This document shows positions 63,339 through 64,000 of a stretch of 64,000 bases of DNA, piece after piece. Where the stretch lies: contig CAVSAR010000005.1 of assembly GCA_963726085.1 (NCBI GenBank), positions 119,219-183,218 of the forward strand. Direction: 5' to 3'. The translations under genes and the position numbers were made by a program. This DNA comes from ZC4RG30 sp963726085. GTDB taxonomy: Bacteria; Pseudomonadota; Gammaproteobacteria; Steroidobacterales; Steroidobacteraceae. Below the pieces are notes generated by a model. That model saw nothing but the letters and a program-made list of their open reading frames with translations. It did not search any database and was not told the origin of the DNA. Numbering within the stretch: the first letter of the stretch is position 1; each line of letters starts with the position of its first letter.

Positions 63339-63798
63339 TCACCACGGCTTTGGTTTCTCCGCCAATGCGGGTTTTGGCTTAATCCGTGGCCTCGCCACTA
63401 CCTGGGCGGCGATCTTCAGTGCCTCTGGCAATGTTTCGGTCCGGTCGATCCTGATCTTCAGGCTGCTCAGGTAGCCGAACAACGCATCGAACCCCTTGTC
63501 GCTCGAAACTATGATGTGACCGGCCCCAGAATCCCCTGCCCGGTCACGTGCGCTGGCCTCCCCAATGCAGAACGCGATGTGAAAGTCCAAGGCGTTCTTC
63601 CCCGCTTTCGTGCTCTGCACGAACCGCACCTGTTCTCCCAGTGGCTGCCATGCACGCACCCGATCTGCAGTGAAGTGCTTTTGTTGGGGACCATGCAGCA
63701 CACCACAGGCGAAAATACGCCCCACGGACCAGCTCCAACTGGGCAGCAGTCGGCTGAACATTCTCAAGGTCCAGGAACAGGTGGATCAGGGTCGACAT
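63339..63798 (-). pseudogene. PIN/NYN-domain protein (one frameshift)
   Basis: It begins MSTLIHLFLDLENVQPTAAQ LELVRGAYFRLW at ATG 63798 (PIN/NYN first acidic cluster, FLDLEN). A frame change near 63700 leads to LHGPQQKHFTADRVRAWQPL, VRFVQSTKAGKNALDFHIAF (second acidic residue) and IIVSSDKGFDALFGYLSSLK (third). These proteins are probable RNases. The C-terminus is basic (RPRIKPKPALAEKPKPW). A single indel in a G/T-rich stretch is the only defect. Confidence 0.8.
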
Positions 63799-64000
63799 GG
63801 CCTTGTGAGCCGAGGTATATCAACATAAGGCTAGCGAAGACCCTCCTGCGCCGCTTGCGCAGTCTCACCGTCCAGGGCCAACGAAATGTGCGGCGGCTTC
63901 GTTTCAACATAACGACAGCCGTCCCTGTCTCACGTCCTGAGACCCGCTCCTGCTCAAATCTGTGCGTACACCGCAGATTTACAGGAGCCCGCACGCCATT
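63799..64000. other. window end, nothing supported
   Basis: A 76-codon minus-strand frame (63764-63994) overlaps the PIN gene start and is Arg-rich without recognisable content. I do not call it a gene. Confidence 0.4.

Overview
The window is a high-GC bacterial chromosome segment. It probably comes from a gammaproteobacterium of the Xanthomonadales/Steroidobacterales type. That is inferred from FecI/FecR/STN signalling, a Ku protein, DUF6152 and M16 genes and the general gene style; no rRNA or tRNA is present to confirm it. Several stretches (about 11.1-12.3 kb, 33-34.6 kb, 39.2-44.1 kb and 59.6-63.8 kb) are full of single-base frameshifts. These may be genuine decay, uncorrected homopolymer errors, or both; I mark the affected genes as pseudogenes and give the frame evidence.

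Layout. 1-2519 (minus): an outer-membrane barrel gene, an ECF sigma factor, a FecR anti-sigma protein and the start of an STN-domain protein. 2821-4284 (plus): an unrecognised exported protein. 4.3-25.6 kb (minus): a head-to-tail array of ten paralogues with the order TIR - transmembrane helix - TolB-like (COG5616) domain - TPR. Most neighbours are separated by a spacer of about 19 nt. The array ends in a truncated start of an eleventh copy and is interrupted by a TumE-type toxin/antitoxin pair. 26-27.8 kb (plus): a small HTH gene and a DUF6152/lipoprotein pair. 27.9-34.8 kb (minus): a second TIR family, TIR - transmembrane helix - PD40 propeller, in three overlapping copies plus a truncated start. 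35.3-38.2 kb: an M16 protease. 38.7-39.2 kb: a second copy of the HTH repeat. 39.2-44.1 kb: a fourth, badly broken TIR-PD40 copy, FkbM methyltransferase remnants and a decayed gene. 44.6-51.4 kb: housekeeping and stress genes (ElaB/YqjD-like, flavin reductase, XRE repressor, Ku with a MerR-TPR partner, an AAA ATPase, a thioredoxin-reductase-like flavoprotein). 51.4-54.1 kb (minus): a FAN1-like nuclease operon with a near-perfect LexA box. 54.2-59.2 kb (plus): a GH144-type glycoamylase-like protein, transketolase and polysaccharide deacetylase. 59.2-64 kb (minus): an XRE fragment, a Mrr-like endonuclease, a HAD nucleotidase, an HNH endonuclease and a PIN/NYN protein, mostly frameshifted.

The most striking content is the two amplified TIR families. 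In both, the TIR domain (with its candidate catalytic Glu) is N-terminal and would be cytoplasmic. A single membrane helix would put the repeat domain (TPR or beta-propeller) in the periplasm, giving a TLR-like arrangement with the domain order reversed. Within each family the TIR half is nearly constant and the repeat half diverges. In the TPR family the C-terminal tail with two cysteines is also constant. The layout suggests a receptor-like family expanding by tandem duplication, with copies being lost at the promoter-distal end. No function has been shown from sequence alone.
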